From an uncultured Coprococcus sp. (GTDB taxonomy: Bacteria; Bacillota; Clostridia; Lachnospirales; Lachnospiraceae): a DNA stretch of 64,000 nt. Positions within the stretch are counted from its first letter, which is position 1. The number at the start of each line of letters is the position of its first letter. Shown piece after piece: positions 52,811 to 63,787 of this stretch. The stretch covers positions 26,794 through 90,793 of the forward strand of contig CANQTC010000010.1 of NCBI GenBank assembly GCA_947626675.1, given 5' to 3'. Under the pieces are notes generated by a model. The model did no database searches, was not told the origin of the DNA, and saw only the letters and a program-made list of their open reading frames with translations. Position numbers and translations under genes: made by a program.

Positions 52811-55800
52811 ATGCCAGAATATAAAAGTAATAATCCAGAACAGGAACAGACATTAAGCTTTGATGCTATCAGAATCGGACTTGCATCTCCTGATAAGATT
52901 AGAGAATGGTCACATGGTGAGGTAAAAAAGCCGGAGACAATTAATTATAGAACCTTAAAACCGGAAAAAGATGGTTTGTTCTGTGAAAAGATATTTGGCC
53001 CTAGCAAAGACTGGGAATGTCATTGTGGTAAATATAAAAAGATAAGATATAAAGGCATTATATGTGACAGATGCGGTGTTGAGGTCACAAAGTCCAATGT
53101 CCGTAGGGAACGTATGGGACATATTGAACTTGCTGCCCCTGTATCACATATATGGTATTTCAAAGGGATACCATCAAGAATGGGATTAATTCTTGATATA
53201 TCACCGAGAGTACTGGAAAAAGTATTATACTTTGCTTCCTATATCGTTCTTGACCCGGGAAATACAAATCTTACTTATAAGCAGATACTTTCCGAACAGG
53301 AGTTCAGAAAAGCAGAAGAAGATTTCGGATATGATTCATTTCGTGCAGGAATGGGCGCAGAATCAATTCAGGAACTCTTGAAGAAAATAGACCTGGACGC
53401 TGAATCAGAGGAGCTGAAGGCAGAACTTGCAAATTCAAGCGGACAGAAGCGTGCGAGAATCATTAAACGATTAGAGGTTGTTGAATCGTTCAGAAATTCA
53501 GAGAATAAACCGGAATGGATGATTATGGATGTCATTCCTGTTATTCCGCCGGATATCAGACCGATGGTACAGCTTGACGGCGGCAGATTTGCAACATCAG
53601 ATTTGAATGATCTCTATAGAAGAATTATAAACAGAAATAACCGTTTGAAGCGACTGCTTGATTTGGGTGCGCCTGATATTATTGTCAGAAATGAAAAGAG
53701 AATGCTTCAGGAAGCGGTAGATGCGCTGATTGATAACGGAAGAAGGGGACGTCCGGTAACCGGTCCTGGTAATAGGGCGCTGAAGTCGCTTTCCGATATG
53801 TTAAAAGGAAAGCAGGGACGTTTCCGTCAGAACCTTCTTGGTAAACGTGTTGACTACTCTGGACGTTCTGTTATTGTAGTAGGACCGGAACTTAAGATAT
53901 ATCAGTGCGGACTTCCAAAAGAAATGGCGATTGAGTTGTTTAAGCCATTTGTTATGAAAGAACTTACCGCCAGCGGAAAGGCAAATAATATCAAAGCGGC
54001 CAAAAAGATGGTAGAAAAGCTTGAACCGGCCGTATGGGATGTACTTGAGGATGTAATAAAAGAACATCCGGTTATGCTGAATCGTGCCCCGACACTTCAC
54101 AGACTTGGTATTCAGGCATTTGAACCTATTCTTGTAGAAGGTAAGGCCATTAAGCTTCATCCGCTTGTATGTACAGCGTTCAACGCGGACTTTGATGGAG
54201 ACCAGATGGCTGTACATCTTCCGCTTACAGTAGAAGCGCAGGCAGAATGTCGTTTCCTTCTTCTTTCACCAAATAACCTGCTGAAGCCTTCTGATGGTGC
54301 GCCTGTTGCAGTACCATCACAGGATATGGTTCTTGGTATTTATTATCTGACACTTGAAAAAGATGGAGATATCGGTGAAGGAAAATATTTTAAATCAAAG
54401 AACGAAGCAATTCTTGCATATGAGAATAAGGAGATTACACTTCATTCAAAAATACATGTGAGAAGAAGCATTGTTGCAAATGACGGAGAAGTTGTTACCG
54501 GTGTTATTGATACAACACTTGGAAGACTTTTATTCAATGAGATTATTCCACAGGATCTTGGATTTGTGGATAGAGAAAAACCGGAAAATGCATTAAAGCT
54601 TGAGATTGATTTCCATGTAGGCAAGAAGCAGTTGAAACCGATTCTTGATAAATGTATCAATGTGCATGGCGCTACAAAGAGTGCGGAAGTACTCGATAGT
54701 GTTAAAGCTATCGGTTATAAATACTCGACAGTTGGTGCGATATCGGTATCGATTTCAGATATGAAAGTTCCTGAGGAGAAGAAACAAATTCTTTCAGATG
54801 CACAGGAAAAAGTTGATGGAATTACAAAGAAGTTCAGAAGAGGTCTCCTTACAGACGAGGAAAGATATCTTTCTGTTGTCAGTGTCTGGGAGGAAGCTGA
54901 TAAGGTTCTTACAAAGGCGCTTTTGGATGGACTTGATAAATATAACAACATCTTCATGATGGCTGATTCCGGTGCCCGTGGCTCGAATCAGCAGATTAAA
55001 CAGCTTGCCGGTATGCGTGGATTGATGGCAGATACGACAGGACGTACAATTGAATTGCCTATTAAATCGAACTTCCGTGAAGGACTTGATGTTTTGGAAT
55101 ACTTTATTTCTGCTCATGGTGCTCGTAAAGGTTTGTCAGATACAGCGCTTCGTACAGCCGATTCAGGATACCTTACAAGAAGACTTGTAGATGTATCGCA
55201 GGATTTGATAATCAGAGAGCCGGATTGTAGTGTTGGAAAGACGATTCCGGGCATGGATGTAGAAGCATTCATGGAAGGAAAAGAAGTAATAGAAGATTTC
55301 CAGGAGAGAATAACGGGACGTTATCTTGCGGAATCTGTATTTGATAAAGACGGCAATATGCTTGTTAAGATAAATCATATGGTTACGCCGAAGAGGGCAG
55401 AACTGATTGTAAAGCAGGGTGTAGATGCGAATGGAGTTCCGTTCCTTGACCCTGAAACCGGTTCAGCAAGACATGATGCAAAACTGAAGATTAGAACAAT
55501 TCTGACATGTCGGTCGCATCTTGGCGTATGTGCAAAATGTTATGGAGCGAATATGGCAACAGGTCTTCCTGTTCAGGTAGGTGAAGCAGCCGGAATTATA
55601 GCAGCCCAGTCTATCGGTGAGCCGGGTACGCAGCTTACGATGAGAACATTCCATACAGGTGGTGTAGCCGGTGATGATATTACACAAGGTCTTCCTAGAG
55701 TTGAGGAGCTGTTTGAGGCAAGAAAACCGAAAGGTCTTGCAATTATTGCTGAATTTGGCGGTAAAGTACAGCTTCGGGATAATAAGAAGAAGCGTGAAGT

Positions 55801-56608
55801 TGTTATAACAAATAATGAAACGGGTGAATCAAAGGCATATCTGATACCTTACGGTTCGCGTATCAAGGTGCTTGATGACCAGGTTCTTGAAGCCGGCGAT
55901 GAGCTTACAGAGGGTTCAGTAAATCCGCATGATATCCTTAAGATTAAGGGTGTTCGTGCTGTTCAGGATTACATGCTGCGTGAAGTTCAGCGAGTATACA
56001 GACTTCAGGGTGTTGATATCAACGATAAGCATATTGAGATTATCGTAAGACAGATGCTGAAGAAGATAAGAATAGAGGATAATGGTGATTCAAACTATCT
56101 TCCGGGAACGCTTGTTGATATTCTGGATTTTGAGGATACAAACGAGAAGCTTGTGGAAGAAGGCAAGAAGCCGGCAGAGGGTTCACAGGTTATGCTTGGT
56201 ATCACAAAGGCATCCCTTGCAACTGATTCATTTATGTCGGCAGCATCGTTCCAGGAAACAACAAAAGTTCTTACTGATGCAGCGATTAAGAGCAAGGTAG
56301 ATCCACTTATCGGTTTGAAAGAAAATGTTATTATCGGTAAGCTGATACCTGCCGGTACAGGTATGAAGCGATACCGTTCAGTAAAACTGAATACAGAAAT
56401 GAATGAAATCAATTTCCTTGAGGAAGAGGACGAATATGAAGAGGATGCATATGAAAACAGGTACAGTCGTCATGATGAAGAGGATGAAGATGATGACTAT
56501 GACAAATATGCAACATATGAAAATGATGAGGAAATGGATAGTGATGACAATATCGGAGGTTTTGCCGGAGAGCTAGCAGATAACGGTACTGAAACAATCA
56601 CTGAATAA
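52811..56608 (+). CDS. rpoC: DNA-directed RNA polymerase subunit beta'
   Basis: 1265 residues. The N-terminal zinc ribbon has [20 protein letters not shown] (from about residue 70). The catalytic NADFDGDQM, which binds the active-site magnesium, is at about 459. The trigger-loop/bridge region includes [20 protein letters not shown], and the second zinc site has [15 protein letters not shown]. As with RpoB, an acidic disordered tail of about 60 residues closes the protein ([16 protein letters not shown]). AAGGGAGA precedes the ATG. A terminator follows at 56623. Confidence 0.98.
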   Translation: MPEYKSNNPEQEQTLSFDAIRIGLASPDKIREWSHGEVKKPETINYRTLKPEKDGLFCEKIFGPSKDWECHCGKYKKIRYKGIICDRCGVEVTKSNVRRERMGHIELAAPVSHIWYFKGIPSRMGLILDISPRVLEKVLYFASYIVLDPGNTNLTYKQILSEQEFRKAEEDFGYDSFRAGMGAESIQELLKKIDLDAESEELKAELANSSGQKRARIIKRLEVVESFRNSENKPEWMIMDVIPVIPPDIRPMVQLDGGRFATSDLNDLYRRIINRNNRLKRLLDLGAPDIIVRNEKRMLQEAVDALIDNGRRGRPVTGPGNRALKSLSDMLKGKQGRFRQNLLGKRVDYSGRSVIVVGPELKIYQCGLPKEMAIELFKPFVMKELTASGKANNIKAAKKMVEKLEPAVWDVLEDVIKEHPVMLNRAPTLHRLGIQAFEPILVEGKAIKLHPLVCTAFNADFDGDQMAVHLPLTVEAQAECRFLLLSPNNLLKPSDGAPVAVPSQDMVLGIYYLTLEKDGDIGEGKYFKSKNEAILAYENKEITLHSKIHVRRSIVANDGEVVTGVIDTTLGRLLFNEIIPQDLGFVDREKPENALKLEIDFHVGKKQLKPILDKCINVHGATKSAEVLDSVKAIGYKYSTVGAISVSISDMKVPEEKKQILSDAQEKVDGITKKFRRGLLTDEERYLSVVSVWEEADKVLTKALLDGLDKYNNIFMMADSGARGSNQQIKQLAGMRGLMADTTGRTIELPIKSNFREGLDVLEYFISAHGARKGLSDTALRTADSGYLTRRLVDVSQDLIIREPDCSVGKTIPGMDVEAFMEGKEVIEDFQERITGRYLAESVFDKDGNMLVKINHMVTPKRAELIVKQGVDANGVPFLDPETGSARHDAKLKIRTILTCRSHLGVCAKCYGANMATGLPVQVGEAAGIIAAQSIGEPGTQLTMRTFHTGGVAGDDITQGLPRVEELFEARKPKGLAIIAEFGGKVQLRDNKKKREVVITNNETGESKAYLIPYGSRIKVLDDQVLEAGDELTEGSVNPHDILKIKGVRAVQDYMLREVQRVYRLQGVDINDKHIEIIVRQMLKKIRIEDNGDSNYLPGTLVDILDFEDTNEKLVEEGKKPAEGSQVMLGITKASLATDSFMSAASFQETTKVLTDAAIKSKVDPLIGLKENVIIGKLIPAGTGMKRYRSVKLNTEMNEINFLEEEDEYEEDAYENRYSRHDEEDEDDDYDKYATYENDEEMDSDDNIGGFAGELADNGTETITE

Positions 56609-56622
56609 AATTTGCTGAAATG

Positions 56623-56661
56623 GACATGGTATTTATTCAAAGATACCATGTCTGTTTTTTT
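56623..56661 (+). terminator. Terminator after rpoC
   Basis: GACATGGTAT (56623-56632) pairs with ATACCATGTC (56643-56652), with a TCTG gap and then seven T. Confidence 0.88.
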
Positions 56662-56704
56662 AGGATTGCTGCTGCAAATATTATAAAATTATGAAAATAG
56701 GGTG

Positions 56705-56733
56705 TTGACATATAAATGAGGACAGAATATAAT
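56705..56733 (+). promoter_or_regulatory. Promoter of the rpsL-rpsG-fusA operon
   Basis: TTGACA (56705-56710), a 17-bp spacer and TATAAT (56728-56733): a full consensus promoter, with a start near 56740. Confidence 0.9.
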
Positions 56734-56740
56734 AATTGAG

Positions 56741-56770
56741 CATGCGTTAATTTGGTTAATGCATGTTTTT
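56741..56770 (+). promoter_or_regulatory. Terminator-like hairpin at the 5' end of the rpsL leader
   Basis: CATGCGTTAA (56741-56750) pairs with TTAATGCATG (56756-56765) with one G-T pair, followed by five T. It begins at or next to the predicted transcription start, so it may be a 5' stabilising hairpin or an attenuator. Confidence 0.5.
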
Positions 56771-56803
56771 GATATTATTAATTTTCAAACAGGAGGTGAA
56801 AAC

Positions 56804-57223
56804 ATGCCTACATTTAACCAGTTAGTTAGAAAGGGAAGACAGACAGTAGAAAAGAAGTCAACTGCACCAGCTCTTCAGAGAAGCTTTAACTCACTTAAGA
56901 AGAAGCCGATTGAATCAAGCTCACCACAGAAGCGTGGCGTTTGTACAGCAGTTAAGACAGCTACTCCTAAGAAGCCTAACTCAGCTCTTAGAAAGATTGC
57001 CAGAGTACGTCTTTCAAACGGTATTGAAGTTACAAGTTATATTCCGGGTGAAGGTCACAACCTTCAGGAGCATAGCGTTGTTCTTATCCGTGGTGGTAGA
57101 GTAAAGGATTTACCTGGTACAAGATACCATATCATCAGAGGTACTCTTGATACAGCAGGTGTAGCAAAGAGACGTCAGGCTCGTTCTAAGTATGGTGCTA
57201 AGCGTCCAAAGGATGCTAAATAA
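56804..57223 (+). CDS. rpsL: 30S ribosomal protein S12
   Basis: 139 residues from the ATG at 56804 (AGGAGGTGA just upstream; the frame extends back to 56759 without a site). S12 sits at the decoding centre. The streptomycin-site lysines are present in [11 protein letters not shown] and GRVKDLPG, so the allele looks sensitive. Family ends match, [12 protein letters not shown] to [13 protein letters not shown]. It begins the str-type operon with rpsG 153 bp downstream and fusA after that. Confidence 0.97.
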   Translation: MPTFNQLVRKGRQTVEKKSTAPALQRSFNSLKKKPIESSSPQKRGVCTAVKTATPKKPNSALRKIARVRLSNGIEVTSYIPGEGHNLQEHSVVLIRGGRVKDLPGTRYHIIRGTLDTAGVAKRRQARSKYGAKRPKDAK

Positions 57224-57376
57224 ATCATACCGGAACAAATCATTCCAAATGTGCTGGTAAGGTCAGGTAATGTTTTCATTTTAGATATACATTAAGACAG
57301 ATAACAGCACGAACACATTTGAAATAAAATGTGAGTACCGAAGAATTAATAAAAATATATTAAGGAGGGAAGAACC

Positions 57377-57847
57377 GTGCCACGTAAAGGACATATTGCA
57401 AAGAGAGACGTATTAGCGGATCCAATTTATAATAATAAAGTGGTTACTAAGCTTATCAACAACATTATGTTAGATGGTAAGAAAGGTGTAGCTCAGAAGA
57501 TTGTTTATGGTGCATTTGAGCGTATTGCAAACGAAACAGGCAAGGACGCTTTAGAAGTATTCGACGAAGCTATGAACAATATTATGCCATTACTTGAGGT
57601 TAAGGCCAGACGTATCGGTGGTGCAACATATCAGGTGCCTATCGATGTAAGACCGGATAGAAGACAGGCTCTCGGACTTCGTTGGCTGACAACATTTTCA
57701 CGCGCAAGAAGTGAGAAGACAATGGAAGAGAGATTGGCAAAAGAGATTATGGATGCAGCGAATAACACAGGTGCATCTGTGAAGAGAAAAGAAGACATGC
57801 ACAAGATGGCAGAGGCAAACAAGGCGTTTGCTCACTACAGATTCTAA
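57377..57847 (+). CDS. rpsG: 30S ribosomal protein S7
   Basis: 156 residues with a GTG start behind GGAGGGA. S7 nucleates assembly of the small-subunit head. Seen are [19 protein letters not shown], the [19 protein letters not shown] beta-hairpin and the C-terminal [20 protein letters not shown]. The 153 bp before it contain no gene; a loose inverted repeat CAAATGTG/CACATTTG in that gap could be part of an S7-type autoregulatory leader, which is speculative. Confidence 0.97.
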   Translation: MPRKGHIAKRDVLADPIYNNKVVTKLINNIMLDGKKGVAQKIVYGAFERIANETGKDALEVFDEAMNNIMPLLEVKARRIGGATYQVPIDVRPDRRQALGLRWLTTFSRARSEKTMEERLAKEIMDAANNTGASVKRKEDMHKMAEANKAFAHYRF

Positions 57848-57886
57848 TCTGTACTGTTACGATAATAATAAAAGGAGGAAAATCCG

Positions 57887-60004
57887 TTGGCTCAGAGAGA
57901 ATATCCATTGGATAGAACAAGAAACATTGGTATTATGGCTCATATCGATGCCGGTAAGACAACTCTTACAGAGAGAATCTTATACTATACTGGTGTTAAC
58001 TATAAAATTGGTGATACTCATGATGGTACAGCTACCATGGACTGGATGGTACAGGAGCAGGAGAGAGGTATTACAATTACTTCTGCTGCAACAACCTGCC
58101 ACTGGACATTAGAGGATCATCACAAACCAAAGGCTGGTGCTTTAGAACACAGAATCAACATCATTGATACTCCAGGTCACGTTGACTTTACTGTTGAGGT
58201 AGAGCGTTCACTTCGTGTACTGGACGGTGCCGTTGGTGTATTTGATGCAAAGGCTGGTGTAGAGCCTCAGTCAGAAAATGTATGGCGTCAGGCTGACACA
58301 TACAATGTACCTCGTATGGCATTCATTAACAAGATGGATAAGATGGGTGCAGACTTTTTCTATTCAGTTCAGACAATTATTGATCGTTTGGGCAAAAATG
58401 CAATTCCGGTACAGGTTCCAATCGGTAAAGAGGCTGATTTTATTGGTCTTATCGACTTATTCGAGATGGAAGCTTACTATTATAAAGATGACAAGGGTGA
58501 AGATATTGAAATTACAGCAATTCCTGATGATTTAAAGGAACTTGCTGATAAATGGCATGAGAACCTTGTTGAGAAAATCTGCGAATTAGATGATGATTTA
58601 ATGATGCAGTATCTTGAAGGTGAAGAACCTTCCGTAGCAGACATGAAGGCTGCTCTTCGTAAGGGAACGATAGCTTGTGAAGCTGTTCCTGTATTCCTGG
58701 GTTCTGCTTATAAGAACAAAGGTGTTCAGAAAATGCTTGATGGTGTTATCGAGTATATGCCTGCTCCTACAGATATTCCTGATATTACAGGTATTGATCC
58801 TGAGGGTAATGAGGTTGTTCGTCATTCTTCAGATGATGAGCCATTCTCAGCATTGGCATTCAAGATTATGACTGACCCATTTGTAGGAAAGTTAGCATTC
58901 TTCAGAGTTTATTCAGGTACATTAAACTCCGGTTCATATGTACTCAATGCTACAAAGGATAAGAAAGAGCGTGTTGGACGTATTGTACAGATGCATGCAA
59001 ATTCGCGTAATGAAATTGATAAGGTTTATTCAGGTGATATTGCTGCCGCTGTAGGTTTCAAGCTTACAACAACAGGTGATACAATTTGTGATGAGCAGCA
59101 TCCTGTTATTCTGGAGTCTATGGAATTCCCTGAGCCGGTTATTGAGCTTGCAATTGAGCCTAAGACAAAGAATGACCAGGGCAAGATGGGTGAGGCACTC
59201 TCTAAGCTTGCTGAAGAAGACCCTACTTTCAGAGCGCATACAGATAAAGAAACAGGACAGACCATTATTGCCGGTATGGGTGAGCTTCATCTTGAGGTAA
59301 TTGTTGACCGTCTTCTTCGTGAGTTTAAGGTTGAGGCCAACGTAGGTGCTCCTCAGGTTGCTTACAAAGAAACCATCACAAAGGCTGTTGATGTTGACAG
59401 CAAGTATGCAAAACAGTCAGGTGGTCGTGGTCAGTATGGTCACTGTAAAGTTAAGTTTGAGCCAATGGATCCAAACGGTGAAGAGACATTCAAGTTTGAA
59501 TCAACAGTAGTTGGTGGTGCAATTCCGAAGGAATACATTCCAGCTGTTGGCGAAGGTATTGAAGAGGCTGCAAAAGCTGGTATTCTTGGCGGATATCCTG
59601 TTCTTGGTGTACATGCAAATGTATACGATGGTTCATACCATGAAGTCGATTCTTCAGAAATGGCATTCCACATTGCCGGTTCTATGGCATTTAAGGATGC
59701 TATGGCTAAGGCAAATCCTGTTCTTCTTGAGCCTATCATGAAGGTTGAAGTTACAATGCCTGAGGAATACTTAGGTGATGTAATTGGAAGCATCAATGCC
59801 AAGAGAGGACAGATTGAGGGAATGGATGATATCGGCGGCGGTAAGATTGTCAGAGCATTTGTTCCACTTTCAGAGATGTTCGGATATTCAACAGAGCTTC
59901 GTTCATCAACACAGGGACGTGGTAACTATTCAATGTTCTTTGAGAGATACGCACAGTGTCCAAAGAGCGTTCAGGAAAAAGTTATCGCTGATAAGTCAAA
60001 ATAA
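57887..60004 (+). CDS. fusA: Elongation factor G
   Basis: 705 residues, the GTPase that drives ribosomal translocation. The start is TTG at 57887, with AAAGGAGG at 57871-57878 ideally spaced and the protein beginning [19 protein letters not shown]. The G motifs are AHIDAGKTT (18-26), [10 protein letters not shown] and NKMDKMG. The C-terminal domains IV-V carry [14 protein letters not shown] and [19 protein letters not shown]. Three expected genes in order (rpsL, rpsG, fusA) form the str operon; tuf has a separate promoter. Confidence 0.98.
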   Translation: MAQREYPLDRTRNIGIMAHIDAGKTTLTERILYYTGVNYKIGDTHDGTATMDWMVQEQERGITITSAATTCHWTLEDHHKPKAGALEHRINIIDTPGHVDFTVEVERSLRVLDGAVGVFDAKAGVEPQSENVWRQADTYNVPRMAFINKMDKMGADFFYSVQTIIDRLGKNAIPVQVPIGKEADFIGLIDLFEMEAYYYKDDKGEDIEITAIPDDLKELADKWHENLVEKICELDDDLMMQYLEGEEPSVADMKAALRKGTIACEAVPVFLGSAYKNKGVQKMLDGVIEYMPAPTDIPDITGIDPEGNEVVRHSSDDEPFSALAFKIMTDPFVGKLAFFRVYSGTLNSGSYVLNATKDKKERVGRIVQMHANSRNEIDKVYSGDIAAAVGFKLTTTGDTICDEQHPVILESMEFPEPVIELAIEPKTKNDQGKMGEALSKLAEEDPTFRAHTDKETGQTIIAGMGELHLEVIVDRLLREFKVEANVGAPQVAYKETITKAVDVDSKYAKQSGGRGQYGHCKVKFEPMDPNGEETFKFESTVVGGAIPKEYIPAVGEGIEEAAKAGILGGYPVLGVHANVYDGSYHEVDSSEMAFHIAGSMAFKDAMAKANPVLLEPIMKVEVTMPEEYLGDVIGSINAKRGQIEGMDDIGGGKIVRAFVPLSEMFGYSTELRSSTQGRGNYSMFFERYAQCPKSVQEKVIADKSK

Positions 60005-60078
60005 TAATTTGTTTTGGTATGAAAATTGATACAGGTCAAATGGATTTTGACCTGTCGTTATAAAGTGATAAAAAACAG

Positions 60079-60107
60079 TTGAAAATATGTAATATTTTTA
60101 ATATAAT
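60079..60107 (+). promoter_or_regulatory. Promoter of tuf
   Basis: TTGAAA (60079-60084), a 17-bp spacer and TATAAT (60102-60107). It lies downstream of a weak hairpin (60031-60040 with 60046-60055) that may partly end the fusA transcript. Confidence 0.75.
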
Positions 60108-60163
60108 TGTTTTTAGCCAAGTAAACCCGGAGAAAGGGTATAATATTAAGGAGGATTAAAAAA

Positions 60164-61351
60164 ATGGCAAAGGAAAAGTTTAATAGAAGTAAGCCACATT
60201 GTAACATTGGTACAATCGGACACGTTGATCATGGTAAAACAACTCTTACAGCAGCTATCACAAAGGTTCTTTCAGAGAGAGTAGCTGGTAATGCCGCTGT
60301 AGATTTTGCTAACATTGATAAGGCTCCAGAAGAGAGAGAAAGAGGTATTACTATCTCAACAGCTCATGTAGAGTACGAAACAGAGAAGAGACACTATGCT
60401 CACGTTGACTGTCCGGGACATGCTGACTACGTTAAGAACATGATTACTGGTGCAGCTCAGATGGATGGTGCTATCCTTGTTGTTGCAGCTACTGATGGTG
60501 TTATGGCTCAGACAAAGGAGCATATCCTTCTTTCACGTCAGGTAGGTGTTCCTTATATCGTTGTATTCATGAACAAGTGTGATATGGTTGATGATGAGGA
60601 ACTTCTTGAATTAGTAGAAATGGAAATTACAGAGCAGCTTGAAGAATATGACTTCACAGACTGCCCAATCATTAAGGGTTCAGCTCTTAAGGCTCTTGAA
60701 GATCCTAACGGCGAGTGGGGCGATAAGATTATGGAGCTTATGGCTACTGTTGATGAATATATCCCAGATCCACAGAGAGATACAGATAAGCCATTCATCA
60801 TGCCTGTAGAGGACGTATTTACAATTACAGGTCGTGGTACAGTTGCTACTGGTAGAGTAGAAGCTGGTGTTATCCACTTAAATGATGAAGTTGAAATCGT
60901 TGGTATTAAGCCAGAAACACAGAAGACAACTGTAACAGGTATCGAAATGTTCAGAAAGCTTCTTGATGAAGGACAGGCTGGTGATAACATCGGTGCGCTT
61001 CTTCGTGGTATTAAGAGAGAAGATATCGTAAGAGGTCAGGTTCTTTGTAAGCCAGGTTCAATCACATGTCATACAAAGTTCACAGCTCAGGTTTACGTTC
61101 TTACAAAGGATGAAGGTGGTCGTCATACTCCATTCTTCAACAACTATCGTCCACAGTTCTACTTCAGAACAACAGACGTAACAGGTGTATGTAACCTTCC
61201 TGCTGGTACAGAAATGTGCATGCCTGGTGATAATGTAGAAATGACAATCGAACTGATTCACCCAATCGCTATGGATCAGGGTCTTACATTCGCTATCCGT
61301 GAGGGTGGTAGAACTGTAGGTTCAGGTCGTGTTGCTACTATTATTGAATAA
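60164..61351 (+). CDS. tuf: Elongation factor Tu
   Basis: 395 residues; it delivers aminoacyl-tRNA to the ribosome. The G motifs are GHVDHGKTT (19-27), VDCPGHADY and NKCDMVDD. Domain 2 begins [20 protein letters not shown], and the C terminus has [22 protein letters not shown] precedes the ATG. Codon use is strongly biased, as expected for a highly expressed gene. A terminator follows. Confidence 0.98.
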   Translation: MAKEKFNRSKPHCNIGTIGHVDHGKTTLTAAITKVLSERVAGNAAVDFANIDKAPEERERGITISTAHVEYETEKRHYAHVDCPGHADYVKNMITGAAQMDGAILVVAATDGVMAQTKEHILLSRQVGVPYIVVFMNKCDMVDDEELLELVEMEITEQLEEYDFTDCPIIKGSALKALEDPNGEWGDKIMELMATVDEYIPDPQRDTDKPFIMPVEDVFTITGRGTVATGRVEAGVIHLNDEVEIVGIKPETQKTTVTGIEMFRKLLDEGQAGDNIGALLRGIKREDIVRGQVLCKPGSITCHTKFTAQVYVLTKDEGGRHTPFFNNYRPQFYFRTTDVTGVCNLPAGTEMCMPGDNVEMTIELIHPIAMDQGLTFAIREGGRTVGSGRVATIIE

Positions 61352-61652
61352 TCGGTGTTTTATAACTGAATATTTATAAAAAGATACCCCACAATCCTTT
61401 GTTTTTTCAAGGGGTTGTGGGAGTATTTATTTATAAGATAAATTTTAATGTGTCGTATAGAAAATATTTGAATTTGTTGATTAAAAAATGTAGATTTATG
61501 ATTTTGCTAAGAACCGAACGTGTGTAAGTTTTTAATAAAAGTAGCATATAATGTTAGTGGAGAATAAAAGTTAATTGAATATTGAATAATAGATTGAGAA
61601 ATTTTATATTTAGAAGATTGTCGAATCTATTTTATTAGGAAGGGTGAAAAAT
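61352..61652. other. A+T-rich intergenic region after tuf (301 bp)
   Basis: Contains the tuf terminator, then A+T-rich sequence without an ORF. TATAAT at 61547-61552 is a candidate -10 for the next genes, but no good -35 is seen. The change in composition starts here. Confidence 0.5.
61384..61427 (+). terminator. Terminator after tuf
   Basis: ATACCCCACAATCCTTTG pairs with CAAGGGGTTGTGGGAGTAT with a one-base bulge, followed by TTATTTAT. Confidence 0.82.
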
Positions 61653-62012
61653 ATGTGTTTCTACATTGGGATTGAAGATTTAGCAGCGAATGCTTTAATA
61701 GAGTCAATGCGTAGAGCTGAGAAGACATTTTTGACCTATAAAGAGATAGAAAATTATGGTTCAAGAGTTGTTGAACTTTTAAATGGAAAAGGAGAAAAAG
61801 CAGTTTTAATTTTGTCGAGAGAAAGTACAAATGCTTTATTTAGAAATTATTCGGATTTTTTTCTTGAAAAGAATGTAAATGGTGAAATGGGTATTGAATT
61901 AAAACAAGATGTTACTTTAGAAAATTTAATAACTCAGTTCAGAGGCTATTTGGCTTTAGATGTTTTGATGGCTTTTGTTAATGATAATTCTGTTCGGGAA
62001 TTGGGGGTATAG
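61653..62012 (+). CDS. Small protein of unknown function
   Basis: 119 residues from the ATG at 61653, supported by AGGAAGGG upstream; a GTG at 61644 is in frame. It is a soluble, mainly helical, acidic protein (IGIEDLAANALIESMRRAEK, GYLALDVLMAFVNDN). I do not recognise the family. It is A+T-rich and lies 6 bp before an HD-domain phosphohydrolase gene, so the two are probably a unit and may have been acquired together. Confidence 0.65.
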   Translation: MCFYIGIEDLAANALIESMRRAEKTFLTYKEIENYGSRVVELLNGKGEKAVLILSRESTNALFRNYSDFFLEKNVNGEMGIELKQDVTLENLITQFRGYLALDVLMAFVNDNSVRELGV

Positions 62013-62018
62013 TAGGCG

Positions 62019-63638
62019 TTGAAAGAGTATAAACGATTAAAAGATCCAATATATGGATATATTAATATACCGACGCAATATATGAATAGAATTATTGATA
62101 CTGCTTGTTTTCAAAGATTGCGGAGGATAATACAGACGAGTTATTCTCCGCTTTATTCGTCTGCAGTACATAACAGATTTGTTCATTCTATGGGAGTTTT
62201 TCATTTGGGAGAAATTGCTTCAAATCAAGTTATTAAAGAAATTGATAAGAAGTATAAATTTAAGTTTGATATAAAAAGAGTTGGTGAATTATTTATGATA
62301 GCATGTTTGTTACATGATGTAGGGCATGCACCATTTTCACATACAGGTGAAGAATTTTATTTAGATGATGACAAAAGATTTACGGGAATTCATAATAAGT
62401 TAATTGAATTAGTTGCAACAGAAAAGTTTGAACTGGATGTTCCGCAAGAAAAAACTGCTGCAGCCGCTCCTCACGAGATTATGAGTTCAATAGTTGGTCT
62501 AATTTCGTTTTCAGATTTCTTTTTGAATAAGTCTGAAAGAGAGTTTTTTGCCAGATGTATTACAGGCTACAAATATTCTGAAAAAAGTGTGGAGAATGAT
62601 ATTCGTAATTGCTTTATTCAATTACTGAATTCAAAGGTAATAGATGTTGATAGGTTAGATTATTTAATAAGAGATGCATATATAACAGGATTTGATACTG
62701 TTAGTATAGATTATGAAAGATTGTTGGGCGCATTAACAGTTATAAAAAATGATGATAGATATGAATTAGCATATTACAAAAATGCTGTTAGTGTAATTGA
62801 AAATGTTGTATATGCTCATGATGCAGAACGTAAATGGATACAAAGTCATCCTATTGTCATATATGAAACATATATATTGCAGCATATAATAGGTCATTTA
62901 TGTACACAGGTAAAGGCACTTGGAAAGAATCTTTTTAGTTTAGAATCTTTATTGGATAAAGGACAAGAAATTAAAGAAAATGTTAGAGTTAGCCTTATGA
63001 GTGATGATGATATTATCTATTTGATGAAAAATGTTTTTCCAAATGAGTTGAGTGCTGAATATTTTAGGCGTGTTGACAGACGTCATCCTGTGTGGAAATC
63101 AGAAGCTGAGTACAAAACTTTTTTTCTGGGTAAAACATCAGGGGGTGAAATCCTTAAGGAATTTGAAATGGCAATGTCAGCAACTGCAAAATATCTTGGG
63201 GGGCGTTCGGATATTTGGACAATTAACCAAAAACTTGTAGATGTAGTTAAAACTGAACTTGCTGAAATAGATGGACAGGATTTAGACGAAATGTCCAAGA
63301 CAGTACAAAAGAAAGATAAAGAAAGAATTCTAAAAGTAGTTAATTGCTTGCAGAAATATGCTTCTGAAAAGAATATGAAATGCGATTTTATTATTATTAA
63401 AGCAACACAGTTTAATAGCGGATTTGGTAAACCTGATTTTACAGATACAAATATATCCTTTCCTATGGGTGATAGTGAAGAAAAGGTTGCAAAAGTTGGT
63501 CAGATTGTATCTTCTTTAAATGCAAAAGTTAAAGATAGAGATGACTTCTTTTATCTATTTTATAAGAGAGATGATAGTAAGGATATTGAACTTGAGAGTC
63601 AGGAATTATGTAGAATTTTAATAAAGGAGTTTGTATAA
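62019..63638 (+). CDS. HD-domain phosphohydrolase (SAMHD1/dNTPase-like)
   Basis: 539 residues with a TTG start 6 bp after the previous stop. The HD metal-binding motifs are seen: RLRRIIQTSYSPLYSSAVHN then RFVHSMGVFHLG (His), CLLHDVGHAPFSHTGE (His-Asp, about residue 100), VDRLDYLIRDAYITG (Asp) and a preceding AAAPHEIMS (His). The DPIYGYI start and the overall order match the SAMHD1-like/YdhJ family of dNTP or nucleotide phosphohydrolases. The C-terminal 200 residues are less conserved. Such proteins sometimes take part in phage defence. The A+T-rich sequence and an IS element 150 bp downstream suggest horizontal transfer. Confidence 0.85.
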   Translation: MKEYKRLKDPIYGYINIPTQYMNRIIDTACFQRLRRIIQTSYSPLYSSAVHNRFVHSMGVFHLGEIASNQVIKEIDKKYKFKFDIKRVGELFMIACLLHDVGHAPFSHTGEEFYLDDDKRFTGIHNKLIELVATEKFELDVPQEKTAAAAPHEIMSSIVGLISFSDFFLNKSEREFFARCITGYKYSEKSVENDIRNCFIQLLNSKVIDVDRLDYLIRDAYITGFDTVSIDYERLLGALTVIKNDDRYELAYYKNAVSVIENVVYAHDAERKWIQSHPIVIYETYILQHIIGHLCTQVKALGKNLFSLESLLDKGQEIKENVRVSLMSDDDIIYLMKNVFPNELSAEYFRRVDRRHPVWKSEAEYKTFFLGKTSGGEILKEFEMAMSATAKYLGGRSDIWTINQKLVDVVKTELAEIDGQDLDEMSKTVQKKDKERILKVVNCLQKYASEKNMKCDFIIIKATQFNSGFGKPDFTDTNISFPMGDSEEKVAKVGQIVSSLNAKVKDRDDFFYLFYKRDDSKDIELESQELCRILIKEFV

Positions 63639-63787
63639 GAAGAAAACGAACTGGTATTATGATGTGCTGGTTCTTTTTTGTATAGAGGAAAAGACTTAGA
63701 TATTACAATAGGGTAGGAAAAATAGAGAGGATTTTGAAATGATAAGAAATATGGAGTGTGGCTTTTGACTACGCCGTATTGGTCCTC

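Noticed and set aside
57224..57376. S7-type autoregulatory leader before rpsG
   Set aside because: Only a loose CAAATGTG/CACATTTG repeat is visible; no defined S7-binding structure can be recognised by eye.
60031..60055. Hairpin after fusA as a full terminator
   Set aside because: A 10-bp stem is present but no T tract follows, so at best it is a partial terminator.
63739..63768. A nine-codon ORF with an AGAGG site just before the IS end
   Set aside because: Too short to call; it could be the 5' remnant of a gene disrupted by the IS element, but nothing confirms it.
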